A DNA stretch of 64,000 nt from Zhuqueibacter pondensis (GCA_034505955.1 JAPDQK010000002.1:1-64000), one strand, 5' to 3'; positions 34,767 through 44,706 are shown, counted from the stretch's first letter. The notes: generated from the letters alone by a model not told the origin. Numbers and translations: made by a program.

Positions 34767-37700
34767 TCACTCCACAATCCTCACCCTCGCCTCATCGCCA
34801 TTCCCTTGATACTCTGGATAATACATCAGTGTCGCTATCGTCGGCATCACGTGGTAATCGCCGGGAATTTGGGCGCGGAGCAGATACGCAAATTCATGCC
34901 GGCCCGCCGGCAGGCGCGTCGCGAAAAACGCCACCTTTTCATCGCGGACTTCCTTGGCGGCGTACCACGGGCCACTGGTTTCTCCTTCTTCACCTTCATA
35001 ATACTCGCCCCTTGCTCGCGGGCCGGAAAAAGCCGGCTCTCCGATAATCGTGTAACCCGATTCATCTTTGATCACCTCGCCTCCGGCAGGAAGCGGATCT
35101 TCAAGCATGAAATATTCAAAGTTGATATTCGAGGTGACGGTGACCTTCACCAGCACCTCGTCGCCGGAGCGCAACGTGCCATTGAAAGCCGTTTTGGCGT
35201 ATTGAATGCCGCCGGACACTGGCTGGCGGATGAGCTTGAAATATTCTCTCTTCACGCCGAAACCAGTGGTGCTGGCTTTCAGATTTTCACCCGCAGCGTA
35301 ATAAACGCTGCGGAACGTGCTGTAGAATTTGCCGGCGCCGTCCTTCTCGATGCGAATGCGATTGTCGCCGAGGCGCAAATTGGCGCCGTTCAGCCGGATC
35401 GACTGCTCGGGCATGAGCGCGTCATTTTTCGTCATTTGTTTTTCGAAGACTGGCTTGTCATTGAGGAAAATTTTTACTTTGTAATTCGGCTCCAGCTCTC
35501 TGCTTTTTTCGAGATACTCGACCAGCGCAAAAATAATCAGCGCCGTATCTTTGGTGGAGCGCCAGGCATTGCCGCGCTTCTGCGTGAGCAAATAGCGAAT
35601 ACCGCTATTGATGGCCGGACTGCCGTATTTCACCTGCACCAACGATTTCACTGCAAACGCCGTCGTTTCCACGTAATCATCCTGCCAATTGTAGTGCCAC
35701 GATTTGCCGCCCCACGAGCACGCCGGACCGGTTTGGATACAATTGTTCTCGATCTGCGTGGCCAGCGCGTTGGCAATATCCATTTTGTTTTGGCCATAAG
35801 AAACCATCGCCAGCAGCGACCGCGCGTAATCATTGATGTCGGCGTCGTACAATTTGGCGAACTGCGTATCGAAAGCCAGATCGATTTTCACATCGGCCTT
35901 TTGTGCGGTTTGCAACGCATAGAGCATGTAGGCTTGCGTGGTCGCATCAATGTATTCGTAAGAGTCGCCGCCATTCCACAATCCTGGAATGGTTTTTTCC
36001 GCGAGCTTGGCTTGCGTGAGCTGTCGCGCCAAGTTATTGGCGCCGCGCGTCAAAACTCCCTCAGAAATTGAATATCCCGCCTGTTTCGCCAACGCCAGAC
36101 CATAAACCACATACGCCGTCATGTATGGATGCGTTTGATCGTTCTCCCACCATCCCCAGCCACCATCGCCGTGTTGATAATTGTAAAGAGCTTTGAGCCC
36201 TTTATCGATCATTTTCGGCAGCTCATTCAGCAATTCCAGACGCAGATTGAGATTGAGTTTCTTCGCCGTGTAAGCGACAACCGCCGTGGGTAGAAACCGG
36301 CTCATGGTTTGCTCGACGCAGCCATACGGATAGCCGGCCAAATCTTCGAGCGCGGATAACATGGACGAGGCCAGCGAGGGGGAGAGAGAGACAAACAATT
36401 CCGCGGTCGCCGGATTCGCGGTGATTGGAATAACAATTGTTTTCTCTTTCACGGCGCGGTCTTCCTCGATATCCACCGTCGTCGTTTCCGACATTTTGAG
36501 ACCATGCGGCAGCACCGGCACGTTGAGCTGCATGGCATCCGAGACTTCGTTGGTCAACGCTTTGGTTGTTAGTGTTGCCGTGCCGACGCCCGTAGTGCGC
36601 ACCGTCCAATCCACACGCTTTTCGCCATTCTGCGGCACGGAGATGATCTTCTCGCCCGCCGGATCAATTTGCACGCCCTCGCCTTGCAGACTCACTTTGG
36701 CTTGTTTATCCTGCGAAAGATAGTTGTGCACGATGGTGGAGATGGTCAGCTCATCGCCCTGCATGAAAAAACGCGGCGTTTCCATGCGCACGATCAAATC
36801 CTGGCGCACCAGGGTTTTGTGGATTTTTTCGCCGACTTCGGTATTCTCGGAAATGGCACGAACGGTGGTTCGCCACGTGGTGAGATTATCCGGAAAATGA
36901 ATCTTGAGTCGGGCGATGCCGTCGCTATTGGTGAGCACATAAGCCTGCCAGAACATGGTGTCACGGAAATCTTTGCGCACTCGCGCTTCTTTGAATTTGT
37001 CCGCTTTGACGTCCGCCAAACCCCGACGCGAAAAGGCCTCTTTGGCTTTTGCTGCCATGGCGGCGCCAAGCCCGCGCGAATAGCCATAAAACCGGAAATA
37101 GATGGAAGAGTACGTGCTCACCCGATTGTAACGTTTGCTATAAAAAACCTTTTTGATATCCCGTGTCATGTCCGGCGCGAGCGCGTAGATGCTCTCATCA
37201 ACAATGCCCACGGAAAGCTCGGTCTTCACACCTTTTCCATCCTTGTTCGTAACCTTGATGGTCAGTTCGCCATTATCCTGTGGCCGGTAAACCTCTTTAT
37301 CGGTGCGGATGTCGATGTTGAGAAACTTGTCTTCAGGAATCACGATCACATTTTTGTTGCCGGTGTAAAACTGATCGTTGGCCAACAGCGCCACCGCAAA
37401 CGTAAAATTGGGCTGGTGCTTTTCTTCGATTTTCAAATCGATGACCTGTGAGGTGCCTTCGAGATGCACCACTTGCTGGCTGAACAACGTCGGGCCTTCC
37501 GCGCTGACCAGTGCCCAAACATTTTTGACCGGCGAGATGACCAGCACGTGCGCCAGGTCGCCGGCTTGATAACTCGGTTTATCGGGAATGATCTCGATGC
37601 CTTTGGCTTGGTAACTGTAGTATCCCGCGCCGGCGCTCACCCAGCAATAATCTTCGGAGGTAATTTTATTGCCGCGTGCGTCAACTGCGGTGGCCGTGAT

Positions 37701-39503
37701 AAAATAGTAACCGCCTTCACTGGTTTTGAATTTACCAATCGCGTTGCCATTGGCGTCGGTGGTTAGTTCCTGCGAAAAAATCTTTTTCTTGTTTTGCCAA
37801 CCGCTACCGGAAAGCCACTCCCGGGTATAAACTTCCACCAAAACTTTTGTCGAGACCGGGCGATGTTTGAAATCTTCGGTTTTGAGATTGACCGTGGCTT
37901 CCTCGCCGGGAGAATAAACATACTTGCTGGTGTAGGTGGAAATCATGAACAGGCCATGCGTCACCTCCACCTGGCGCGAGCCAATGATCTGGCGCCGGCT
38001 GGCATCGACGACACGCGCTTCGATGCGATAATAGTAATCTTCCGTCGCGCGGGGGGTTTGATATGTCACAACGAATTCGCCATTCGCGTTGAGATAGCCG
38101 GTGTTGCTTTCCAACAGCTCGGCGCGATAGGAGTAACTTTCGCTTTCTTCATCTTCATCCTCGTAGTACCAAGCGTATTCGGTGCCATACCACCATGGTC
38201 GCCAGAAACGTCCGCGAAAGATGTAATAATCGACTTGCGCGTTCGCCACCGGGCTGCCGAAGTAATAATCGGCTTTGATCGTCGCGGTGATCAAATCGCC
38301 GTTGGCGTATTGATCTTTATCCGTCGTCACCTCGACTTTGAATTCCGGCTTTTTGTATTCTTCGACTTTGAACGTGGTGTAATGCGTGATGCCATCGGGA
38401 ATCGAAGTCACCAGTTGATACGTTCCCAACGGCGGTTCTTCACCCAGCATCAAATCTCCGCTGAAGGTGCCGTTGGCGTTGGTTTTCAGACGTTGGCGAT
38501 AAATTTCATTGCCGCGTGGGTCCGTCACCTTCACCTCGACTTCGCGATTGTTGAAAACCTCGTAGCGTTCTTCCGTTGCCTCGCGCACAATGCCTTTGAA
38601 ATAGACAATCTGCTGTGGACGGTAGATCGGCCGCTCGGTATAGGCATGCACCACATATTGTCGCCTCTCGCCAAAACCATAATAATATGGATCCGAAAGC
38701 ACGAAGTCGTTTTCTTTCTGGCCGAGAATGAGTATTGAGGACTCATTATCGGCGATGGCCGCAAAATTCGCCAACCCATTTTTATCCGTGATGGCGGTCG
38801 CCAGCTCTTTCTTGTTTTGTAGCAAGCGCAGATTTACGCCGGCCACCGGCTCGCCCGAGATTTTATTGCCAACAAAAACCAACGTGCCGTTGGGCGAGCT
38901 TTTGGTAATCATGCCGAGGCGCGAAATCACCACGATGGTGTGTGCCATCAGCTTCTCATTGAAGCCTTCGATGAGATAAGTGCCCGGCTCTTTCAGATCG
39001 ATCTCAACATCGCGGTAGGAATACTCCTGGGGCGTTTTAAATTCCGTGATCTCCCAGGTTTTCAGCAGCGGATAATCCTTGAGCACAGAAAGCAAACGGT
39101 TCGCTCGCGCTCCGACTGAGAACGTTTCAATCCCGAGCGTGTTTTTCACCGTGGTGCGCGTCTGCGGGGACATATTGTCGCGAAAGACTTGGCGCTGATC
39201 TCTTTGCAAGCGGTTGCGCGAGGAGCGCAGAATGTCGATGGTGTTGGCCTCGCGCACGCTCAATAATTGCTGCGGGCTGTGGGGATCCGACTGCCGCTGG
39301 AAAAATGCCATCGGATTTTCAATCTTGTAGGCTCGAAAAAAAATCGAGCCTGCGATGCCCTGTGATGAGAGATTGACCACCACTTTTTCGCCGGGGGAAT
39401 AAATTTTGGGCGTTTCGAGGCTGAAGTATTGGGCTTGGGCTGATGAAATCAAGCCGAGTATCAGCGCGATTGTCCAAAGCAAGAGAAGACATTTTTCTTT
39501 CAT
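34767..39503 (-). CDS. Bacterial alpha-2-macroglobulin with thioester
   Basis: This large periplasmic or surface protein is built to trap attacking proteases. A signal peptide (LLLLWTIALILGLISSAQA) precedes macroglobulin-like domains such as DKQYANGDLITATIKADYYFG and YTERPIYRPQQIVYFKGIVR. Then come the MG10-type VLTNSDGIARLKIHFPDNLTTWR and the thioester domain with GYPYGCVEQTMSRFLP near residue 1060, where CVEQ would form the thioester bond. The C-terminal domain follows. GAGG stands 8 bases from the ATG at 39503. The 1578-residue length matches the YfaS/YfhM class. It lacks a lipobox, unlike YfhM, which resembles YfaS. Confidence 0.95.
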   Translation of the reverse strand: MKEKCLLLLWTIALILGLISSAQAQYFSLETPKIYSPGEKVVVNLSSQGIAGSIFFRAYKIENPMAFFQRQSDPHSPQQLLSVREANTIDILRSSRNRLQRDQRQVFRDNMSPQTRTTVKNTLGIETFSVGARANRLLSVLKDYPLLKTWEITEFKTPQEYSYRDVEIDLKEPGTYLIEGFNEKLMAHTIVVISRLGMITKSSPNGTLVFVGNKISGEPVAGVNLRLLQNKKELATAITDKNGLANFAAIADNESSILILGQKENDFVLSDPYYYGFGERRQYVVHAYTERPIYRPQQIVYFKGIVREATEERYEVFNNREVEVKVTDPRGNEIYRQRLKTNANGTFSGDLMLGEEPPLGTYQLVTSIPDGITHYTTFKVEEYKKPEFKVEVTTDKDQYANGDLITATIKADYYFGSPVANAQVDYYIFRGRFWRPWWYGTEYAWYYEDEDEESESYSYRAELLESNTGYLNANGEFVVTYQTPRATEDYYYRIEARVVDASRRQIIGSRQVEVTHGLFMISTYTSKYVYSPGEEATVNLKTEDFKHRPVSTKVLVEVYTREWLSGSGWQNKKKIFSQELTTDANGNAIGKFKTSEGGYYFITATAVDARGNKITSEDYCWVSAGAGYYSYQAKGIEIIPDKPSYQAGDLAHVLVISPVKNVWALVSAEGPTLFSQQVVHLEGTSQVIDLKIEEKHQPNFTFAVALLANDQFYTGNKNVIVIPEDKFLNIDIRTDKEVYRPQDNGELTIKVTNKDGKGVKTELSVGIVDESIYALAPDMTRDIKKVFYSKRYNRVSTYSSIYFRFYGYSRGLGAAMAAKAKEAFSRRGLADVKADKFKEARVRKDFRDTMFWQAYVLTNSDGIARLKIHFPDNLTTWRTTVRAISENTEVGEKIHKTLVRQDLIVRMETPRFFMQGDELTISTIVHNYLSQDKQAKVSLQGEGVQIDPAGEKIISVPQNGEKRVDWTVRTTGVGTATLTTKALTNEVSDAMQLNVPVLPHGLKMSETTTVDIEEDRAVKEKTIVIPITANPATAELFVSLSPSLASSMLSALEDLAGYPYGCVEQTMSRFLPTAVVAYTAKKLNLNLRLELLNELPKMIDKGLKALYNYQHGDGGWGWWENDQTHPYMTAYVVYGLALAKQAGYSISEGVLTRGANNLARQLTQAKLAEKTIPGLWNGGDSYEYIDATTQAYMLYALQTAQKADVKIDLAFDTQFAKLYDADINDYARSLLAMVSYGQNKMDIANALATQIENNCIQTGPACSWGGKSWHYNWQDDYVETTAFAVKSLVQVKYGSPAINSGIRYLLTQKRGNAWRSTKDTALIIFALVEYLEKSRELEPNYKVKIFLNDKPVFEKQMTKNDALMPEQSIRLNGANLRLGDNRIRIEKDGAGKFYSTFRSVYYAAGENLKASTTGFGVKREYFKLIRQPVSGGIQYAKTAFNGTLRSGDEVLVKVTVTSNINFEYFMLEDPLPAGGEVIKDESGYTIIGEPAFSGPRARGEYYEGEEGETSGPWYAAKEVRDEKVAFFATRLPAGRHEFAYLLRAQIPGDYHVMPTIATLMYYPEYQGNGDEARVRIVE

Positions 39504-39627
39504 TATGATACCTCGAATATTGATAAAAGCATTTTCATAATGGATCGTTCCACAGTGGACGATTGGACTCTGTTCGGGGGCGTGGGTTTCCCAATCATCC
39601 AGCAATCCATTACTCCAATACTCCAAT

Positions 39628-40455
39628 TCATTCCAAAATCTTCCACCGATAATATCCCAAGAAATATCGATTCTCCGGCGCCGGATGCCAGCGCTCATCA
39701 GGATGTTTGAGCAAATCGGCAAGACGCACTTTTTTCAAAACCCCGGCATTGCCATCGCGCGGGCCGGTGTGATAGATAACGTAATCGTCGAAACTCGGCG
39801 GCCTTCTCGGATCGCCAACGAAGATCATCGAGTGTTGCGGCATGTTCACATCGCCAGTATTCAAATAAAAGAGCAAATCGCCCGGCTGCACATTTTCCAA
39901 AGATTTTCCGAGAAAAATCGTATTGTAACTGCGTAACTTGGATGCCAGTGCGGTTATCGCAAACGTGGTATCACTCAAATCCGCTTCAGTAAATCGACCG
40001 TCGCGGGTACGAAAAATTTTGGTTTGCAAAAGCGGCACCGCAGGATAATTGTACTTGCGCACGTCGGGAATCGCGGCATCGATGAGATACGGTTTGCTGC
40101 GGAGCCAGTTCGTATCATGCTGCTTCAAGGCTTCACGATAGGCAAAACGGATGAAGCCGGCGCAGTCGTGATCATCTTTTCGCCACGCCGGATCTTCTTT
40201 GTACAATTGTGACTCGGCAATCGCAACGAACCAGCGACGAAAATTGCGGCGGTCGGCTTCGTCATCGAGCTCGCAGGCGTCGGGAAAACCGTCGGCATCG
40301 AGGTCGCTTTTAGAGAACGAATGCGTGTTGTTTGCCGTCACGACGTTCGTTTCGACAGCGACTTGTGATGTTTGTTCCGGCTGGGTTGAGCAGGATTGGA
40401 GCAACCAGATGCCGAAGACGAACAAGTGAGCGAAAACAAAATAGATTCTATTCAT
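39628..40455 (-). CDS. DUF1175 lipoprotein (YfaT-like)
   Basis: An N-terminal signal with lipobox (FGIWLLQSCST) suggests a lipoprotein of 275 residues. The body has DHDCAGFIRFAYREAL, VQPGDLLFYL and MPQHSMIFVGDP, an NlpC/P60-like cysteine-histidine pattern that DUF1175 proteins share. In E. coli the DUF1175 gene yfaT lies beside the alpha-2-macroglobulin gene yfaS, and here it is directly upstream of the macroglobulin on the same strand. It may help process or attach that protein, but the role is not known. Confidence 0.8.
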   Translation of the reverse strand: MNRIYFVFAHLFVFGIWLLQSCSTQPEQTSQVAVETNVVTANNTHSFSKSDLDADGFPDACELDDEADRRNFRRWFVAIAESQLYKEDPAWRKDDHDCAGFIRFAYREALKQHDTNWLRSKPYLIDAAIPDVRKYNYPAVPLLQTKIFRTRDGRFTEADLSDTTFAITALASKLRSYNTIFLGKSLENVQPGDLLFYLNTGDVNMPQHSMIFVGDPRRPPSFDDYVIYHTGPRDGNAGVLKKVRLADLLKHPDERWHPAPENRYFLGYYRWKILE

Positions 40456-40577
40456 AACGAAAGAGGTTTGTCGTGATGCCTTCGGGCACAGGCGCTGAGA
40501 ATATAGAAAACTGTTGATTGTCATCCCATTATCTTCATGTCCAACGCTCAATGCCTGAAGGCATCACTACGAAAATT

Positions 40578-42734
40578 TCATTTCATCCCGAACACCATCT
40601 CCCCGTTTCCCGCTGCACTGAATTTCCCCGCGCCAATATTCACAGAAGATTTCACCAGCGCAAACAGCGGATCGATCCGCATTTGCAAATCGCTTTGATC
40701 GAAAAGATTGGTGACGCGATCGTACGCCAGCAAATAGCTCCGGTAATTGTCCAGAAAGTTTTCGGCGTTGAAATAAGCCAGCGCGTTTTCTTCGACGTTG
40801 AGACGGCTGCGCACGGCCTGAAAACCGGCATTTTGCTCGATGGAATCAATGCGCTTTTGGCCGGCATCGACGGCAGCGCGCAAAGTAGGCCGGTCAAAGG
40901 CCATCAGCAAATAGCCCTCGACAATCGCAAAGTTCGGTTCGAAGGTGGTCGGACTCTTCACATAATGAATGCGCGCACCATTGTATTCTTCAATTTGAAT
41001 GTCCTCTTTTGGTGAATACAGATAAGTCAGCAGGCGTTTGCCATACTGCTCGACGCCTTTGGTGTCACGCAAGCGCACGCCGAACAACTGCCGCCAGAAG
41101 AAGCGCGGACCGGTGGTGTCGATGCCGGCAAAAAAATACAACAGTTGGTTGTCCATTTTGCTGATGAGATCGCGGCCGAGATTGAGATTGCTGCGCGTCT
41201 CGAACGTTTTGATCGCCTCCTTTCCCGCGCGCATAGTGGTGACGTAATGCCAAAACTGCTGTGGGTTGATCGCGGTGGTGGCGTAAGAAAAAATTGCATT
41301 CGCCGGAATGAAGCGCAGCGTCTGCTCATCAACCACTGGTGCTGCTGCAACTGCCACTGCGCGTGAGGAATCCGGCGATATGCTCACCGCTTCTCCAGTA
41401 ATCTCGCGCAGGGCGCTTTCCACTGTTGCGGTGAGCGTTGTGGAAATTTGCTGTCCCTTTTTGATATTGAAAAATTTTTCCGGATCGATGCAAGCGAGCA
41501 AAAAGGATTCTTTTCCCACTTGCTGTCGCGATTGGCGCAATGCCGGTTGGAAAGCCAAACTGCTCTCGTCTTTATCTAAATAGGAAGCAATCGCACGCAC
41601 CAGCAATTGTCGGTCGTCGGCGATGACGAGATAATTTTCGACGACGGCGTAGTGCAACAGCGAAGCTTTGTTATCGACGGAAATTTGAAAAAGGCTTTGG
41701 CCGCGATATTCCTGTTTTTCGATCGTCATCTCGCCGCTGCGGACTTTTCCCAACGCTTTCAGCGTAGTATTAATGGCCTGGGCTTTGAGATTGGCCGGCG
41801 TGACGAGCAAGTAGTTGTTACCCTCTGCAGCCGGATAAGTGGCGACATAAACTTCGTCACCCAACGGATCAGTCAAAGCATTAATTTTACCGCCCAACGC
41901 GCCAAGGTCGGTGTTGAGCTTTTCTTGCAATTTGAAAAAACGATTGAACGGCGCCGCGGCTTTGAAATCCTGCCAGGCCTGCAATTGTACCAGTTGCTTG
42001 GCAAATTCTGATTTTTGCAATCTCTCCCAATTGTCTTGGAAATTGGGCCAGCTCCAACACATCTCGAAATCCGGCAGGATGAAGAGCGCGATTTTCTCGC
42101 GGTCGTTCAGCGTGCCCATCTGCCCGTTGCCGGATCTTGCAAACGAAGTGATCTGAAAACTGAAATCTGTTTTTTCACTTGCAGCGTTAAATTGCCCGTG
42201 TACCGCCATGAGCGCGGTATTGGCAAACGGCACATATTCGGCTTGCGGCTGCTTTTGCAGCTCAGTGTAGAGTTGGCGCAAAGGCTCGACGGCTTCCAGT
42301 GGCCGCAATCTCGTGAGCGCGAGAACGGCTTCTTCGACGACCCACGAGTTTTCATCTTGCAGCTTGGCGATGAGTTTTTCGGTGCGACGATGGTCAGCGG
42401 TTTCCATTTCGCCGAGTTTTTGCATGGCGAGCAAACGGTTGGTCGCTTCGGCATCGTCAGCGAGCTGGAGAAGCGCCTCGAGCTTTTGCTCATTAGAGAG
42501 CGAGTCAAACGCCGCGCCGGCCAAACGGCGCACGGCTTCAAAAAATTTCTCTTCGTCGGCTTTCACCGGCTGCAGATCGCGCAAGACGATTTCTGGCTCC
42601 TTCGCCTTTTCCGCAACCGGAGCTTCAGCTTTTGTGCCGGGGAGGGGTTTGCCTTTCCACAAAAACAAACCAACGGCGACACCAAGAATGACAACTGCCG
42701 CCACGGCGATCCAATAGTAATATTGTTTTTTCAT
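40578..42734 (-). CDS. DUF3352-like membrane-anchored protein with HEAT-like segment
   Basis: The 718-residue protein has one N-terminal membrane helix (WIAVAAVVILGVAVGLFLW), a short HEAT-like repeat region (TNRLLAMQKLGEMETAD to VVEEAVLALTRLRPLEAVEPL), and a long domain with repeated FxxALPANA-like units, for example LRFIPANAIFSYATTAINPQQFWHYV, as in DUF3352 proteins. It heads the macroglobulin cluster, in the place taken by the large yfaA (DUF2138) gene in the E. coli yfa locus. Equivalence to YfaA is inference. Confidence 0.6.
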   Translation of the reverse strand: MKKQYYYWIAVAAVVILGVAVGLFLWKGKPLPGTKAEAPVAEKAKEPEIVLRDLQPVKADEEKFFEAVRRLAGAAFDSLSNEQKLEALLQLADDAEATNRLLAMQKLGEMETADHRRTEKLIAKLQDENSWVVEEAVLALTRLRPLEAVEPLRQLYTELQKQPQAEYVPFANTALMAVHGQFNAASEKTDFSFQITSFARSGNGQMGTLNDREKIALFILPDFEMCWSWPNFQDNWERLQKSEFAKQLVQLQAWQDFKAAAPFNRFFKLQEKLNTDLGALGGKINALTDPLGDEVYVATYPAAEGNNYLLVTPANLKAQAINTTLKALGKVRSGEMTIEKQEYRGQSLFQISVDNKASLLHYAVVENYLVIADDRQLLVRAIASYLDKDESSLAFQPALRQSRQQVGKESFLLACIDPEKFFNIKKGQQISTTLTATVESALREITGEAVSISPDSSRAVAVAAAPVVDEQTLRFIPANAIFSYATTAINPQQFWHYVTTMRAGKEAIKTFETRSNLNLGRDLISKMDNQLLYFFAGIDTTGPRFFWRQLFGVRLRDTKGVEQYGKRLLTYLYSPKEDIQIEEYNGARIHYVKSPTTFEPNFAIVEGYLLMAFDRPTLRAAVDAGQKRIDSIEQNAGFQAVRSRLNVEENALAYFNAENFLDNYRSYLLAYDRVTNLFDQSDLQMRIDPLFALVKSSVNIGAGKFSAAGNGEMVFGMK

Positions 42735-42887
42735 GATGACCTGAAATTTTAAAATGGGCGGATGGGCGAAGTCCGACTTGGGCAGCAAGATTCCGCAACA
42801 TTTGAAAGCACGTCCCGCCCAAGTCGGACTTCACTCGCTCGTTCGCAATTGGCCTGCGGTAGAGTGGCTCGGCAGCGGCATACTTAC

Positions 42888-43232
42888 CTATGGGTTTGAG
42901 GATGGAATGATTCTTTTCAGTTCTTCGATTAAAGGCGGAAGGTCTTGCTGAATGACTTCCCAAACCACATCAAGATCGATTTCATCATAGCCATGAACCA
43001 GGCGATGGCGCATGCCAATGAGGTCTTGCCAGGGGATTTGCGAATAAAACTGTTGGGTTGTTGATGGGATGCTGGAAGCAGCTTCGCCAATAATTTCGAT
43101 CAGCTTGACCAGCGCGAGGCTTAGCATTCTGTTGATTTCCAACTCCTCTCGCTGGCGTTGCGCCGCGAAAGCAACAGCTTCTTCGGCGGCCTCCAGCATG
43201 TGACGCAAACGCAGCCATTCACTCTTCCGCAT
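42888..43232 (-). CDS. hepT: HepT-family HEPN toxin (DUF86)
   Basis: HepT proteins are HEPN-domain RNases held inactive by MntA-catalysed adenylylation. The 114-residue product has the catalytic R-x4-H motif in GMRHRLVHGYDEIDLDVVW and the upstream helix EEAVAFAAQRQREELEINRMLSLALVKLIEIIGEAAS. The ATG at 43232 overlaps the end of the nucleotidyltransferase gene by 14 bases. Extra in-frame codons up to 43250 lie within that gene and are not needed. Confidence 0.88.
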   Translation of the reverse strand: MRKSEWLRLRHMLEAAEEAVAFAAQRQREELEINRMLSLALVKLIEIIGEAASSIPSTTQQFYSQIPWQDLIGMRHRLVHGYDEIDLDVVWEVIQQDLPPLIEELKRIIPSSNP

Positions 43233-43524
43233 ATAACACCTCAGCTTCATTTAGAACTTGATCGCGGAAAAAGCGGCTCAAAAATTTTGGCGTGTTCAAA
43301 TCCACTTTGCGCGCGAAAAGCTCTGAAAGCTCCCGTTCCATACGAATGAATCTCAAACCGGGCACATGCCCAGGCTCGAACTCGACCAGCACGTCGATAT
43401 CACTATCATCGCGAAAATCATCCCGCAAAATCGAGCCAAAGAGCGAGAGCTTGCGAATGTGATTTTGGCGACAGAAATGATTAATTTGCGCTTGTGGGAT
43501 GGTTATGGGTATTTTTCTTTTCAT
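43219..43524 (-). CDS. mntA: MntA-family antitoxin nucleotidyltransferase
   Basis: The 101-residue protein has the minimal nucleotidyltransferase signature GSILRDDFRDDSDIDVLVEF, a GSx10DxD motif, so it can transfer AMP to the HepT toxin and silence it. An ATG at 43530 would add two residues; 43524 is chosen. The gene lies immediately upstream of hepT and overlaps it, the standard HepT-MntA order. Confidence 0.88.
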   Translation of the reverse strand: MKRKIPITIPQAQINHFCRQNHIRKLSLFGSILRDDFRDDSDIDVLVEFEPGHVPGLRFIRMERELSELFARKVDLNTPKFLSRFFRDQVLNEAEVLYAEE

Positions 43525-43617
43525 AAGCATAAATATAAAAACAAAATTGGAAAATTCAACGGCATATTTTCAAAAAATCACAAAATGAAAATGTTTTTGC
43601 CCAATCAATGGATCGAC

Positions 43618-43914
43618 TCACAGCGTGGTTTTATCCAACCGGCAGGGGATGACGAGCTTCCGCAGCGCGATGGCATTGGTCCATTCCAATTCTACCCAAT
43701 GGGATTGTGCGGTGGATTGGGACCAAACTAAAACCACGGAGTTGCACCACGCCATGGCCGCGCTGATTTCCTTGGGGAGATTGTCGCCGCCACACACTCC
43801 GGCATGATCCACTCACACCTCGGCGCCGGCAGATTTCAGCTCTGCCTCCAAACGCCGCACCAGGGGCTTGTTGTCTCAGGAATGGCTGATGAAGATTATG
43901 AGCTTCTCGGGCAT
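43618..43914 (-). pseudogene. TIR-domain gene with in-frame TGA codons
   Basis: From an ATG at 43914 the minus strand reads MPEKLIIFISHS, a TGA, DNKPLVRRLEAELKSAGAEV, a second TGA, VDHAGVCGGDNLPKEIS, then AMAWCNSVVLVWSQSTAQSHWVELEW, ending with LVIPCRLDKTTL and a third TGA. This is the start of a TIR domain: the F-I-S-H-S box, the G-G-D-N-L loop and the W-V-E-L-E-W helix. In family members the second TGA position is normally Trp (AEVWVD). With no frameshift, two nonsense codons are the only damage within the domain. Confidence 0.7.
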
Positions 43915-44053
43915 TTTAAAGCTTGACTTTTTCGTTTGGCATGTGTATTTTTAACGCGAGAGAGTGAGTAAGTCCTATACGGTTCTCAAAGTGTTCCCTT
44001 CCATAGGTTGGCCATAGCCTTGGGGAAGCGCCGTATAGGGGTCGCTCTCTTTT

Positions 44054-44706
44054 TTATTTGGGGTATACCTGCTCATAAACGATCTTGCTGCGAAATACTT
44101 CATACCACCGCGTATCTTTCTCTTCATATTTCCGGTAGATTCCCCATGCGAAAAGATCAACCGCTTGTATTGGTTTGTTATTCTGCGAATCATCATGGAG
44201 GATATCCAGAGGAATCTGGGCGGCAAGCGCGCTTCGACTTGATTGAGCAAATACTGATTAAATATGCGAATTCCGGGTTTGCTCTTGCTTCGATCCAGAA
44301 CGAGGGTGACGCGGGCAGTCGCTTGTTCAAGAGGAAATTCTTTAATAGCAAGATGGGCAAAAAAATTGTAAACTCGGGTTTTACTCACTTGAAGATGACT
44401 GACAAATCGTTTTTTGTCGAGTATTACGGCATAGATACTAAAAGGAACGCTGGCAACTTGGCTGTAGAAATAATTTTTAATGGCACATGAGGTTTTTGCG
44501 CCTTTGAGCTCGGTGATGAGATTGCGTTGTAATCGGCTTTTGCCGCGAACTTTGTTCTTCATCGTTCGTTCAATGGCTTTCTTAATTGCTTTCTTCGATG
44601 AATCATCCGGAACCTCCAAAATGGTAATCACGAAATGCCGCGAGACGCCAGCAGTTTGGAGTTGGTATCCAAGATTGCCGGATTCATCGAGATATAAGTA
44701 GGACAT
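44054..44706 (-). pseudogene. DUF3800 gene with one-base frameshift
   Basis: The N-terminus MSYLYLDESGNLGYQLQTAGVSRHFVIT carries the YLDESG motif of DUF3800, an RNase H-like family common in defence regions. After LPPRF the annotated frame gives nonsense to 43975. The neighbouring frame continues with family sequence (LDILHDDSQNNKPIQAVDLF, then YRKYEEKDTRWYEVF) and stops at 44054. Adding one C within the run at about 44217-44223 restores RFPLDI. Either the gene died recently or the base was lost in assembly. Confidence 0.75.

Noticed and set aside
34629..36071. Plus-strand open frame of 480 codons opposite the alpha-2-macroglobulin gene
   Set aside because: It is antisense shadow of the strong minus-strand coding sequence; the same applies to the 314-codon frame at 37794.
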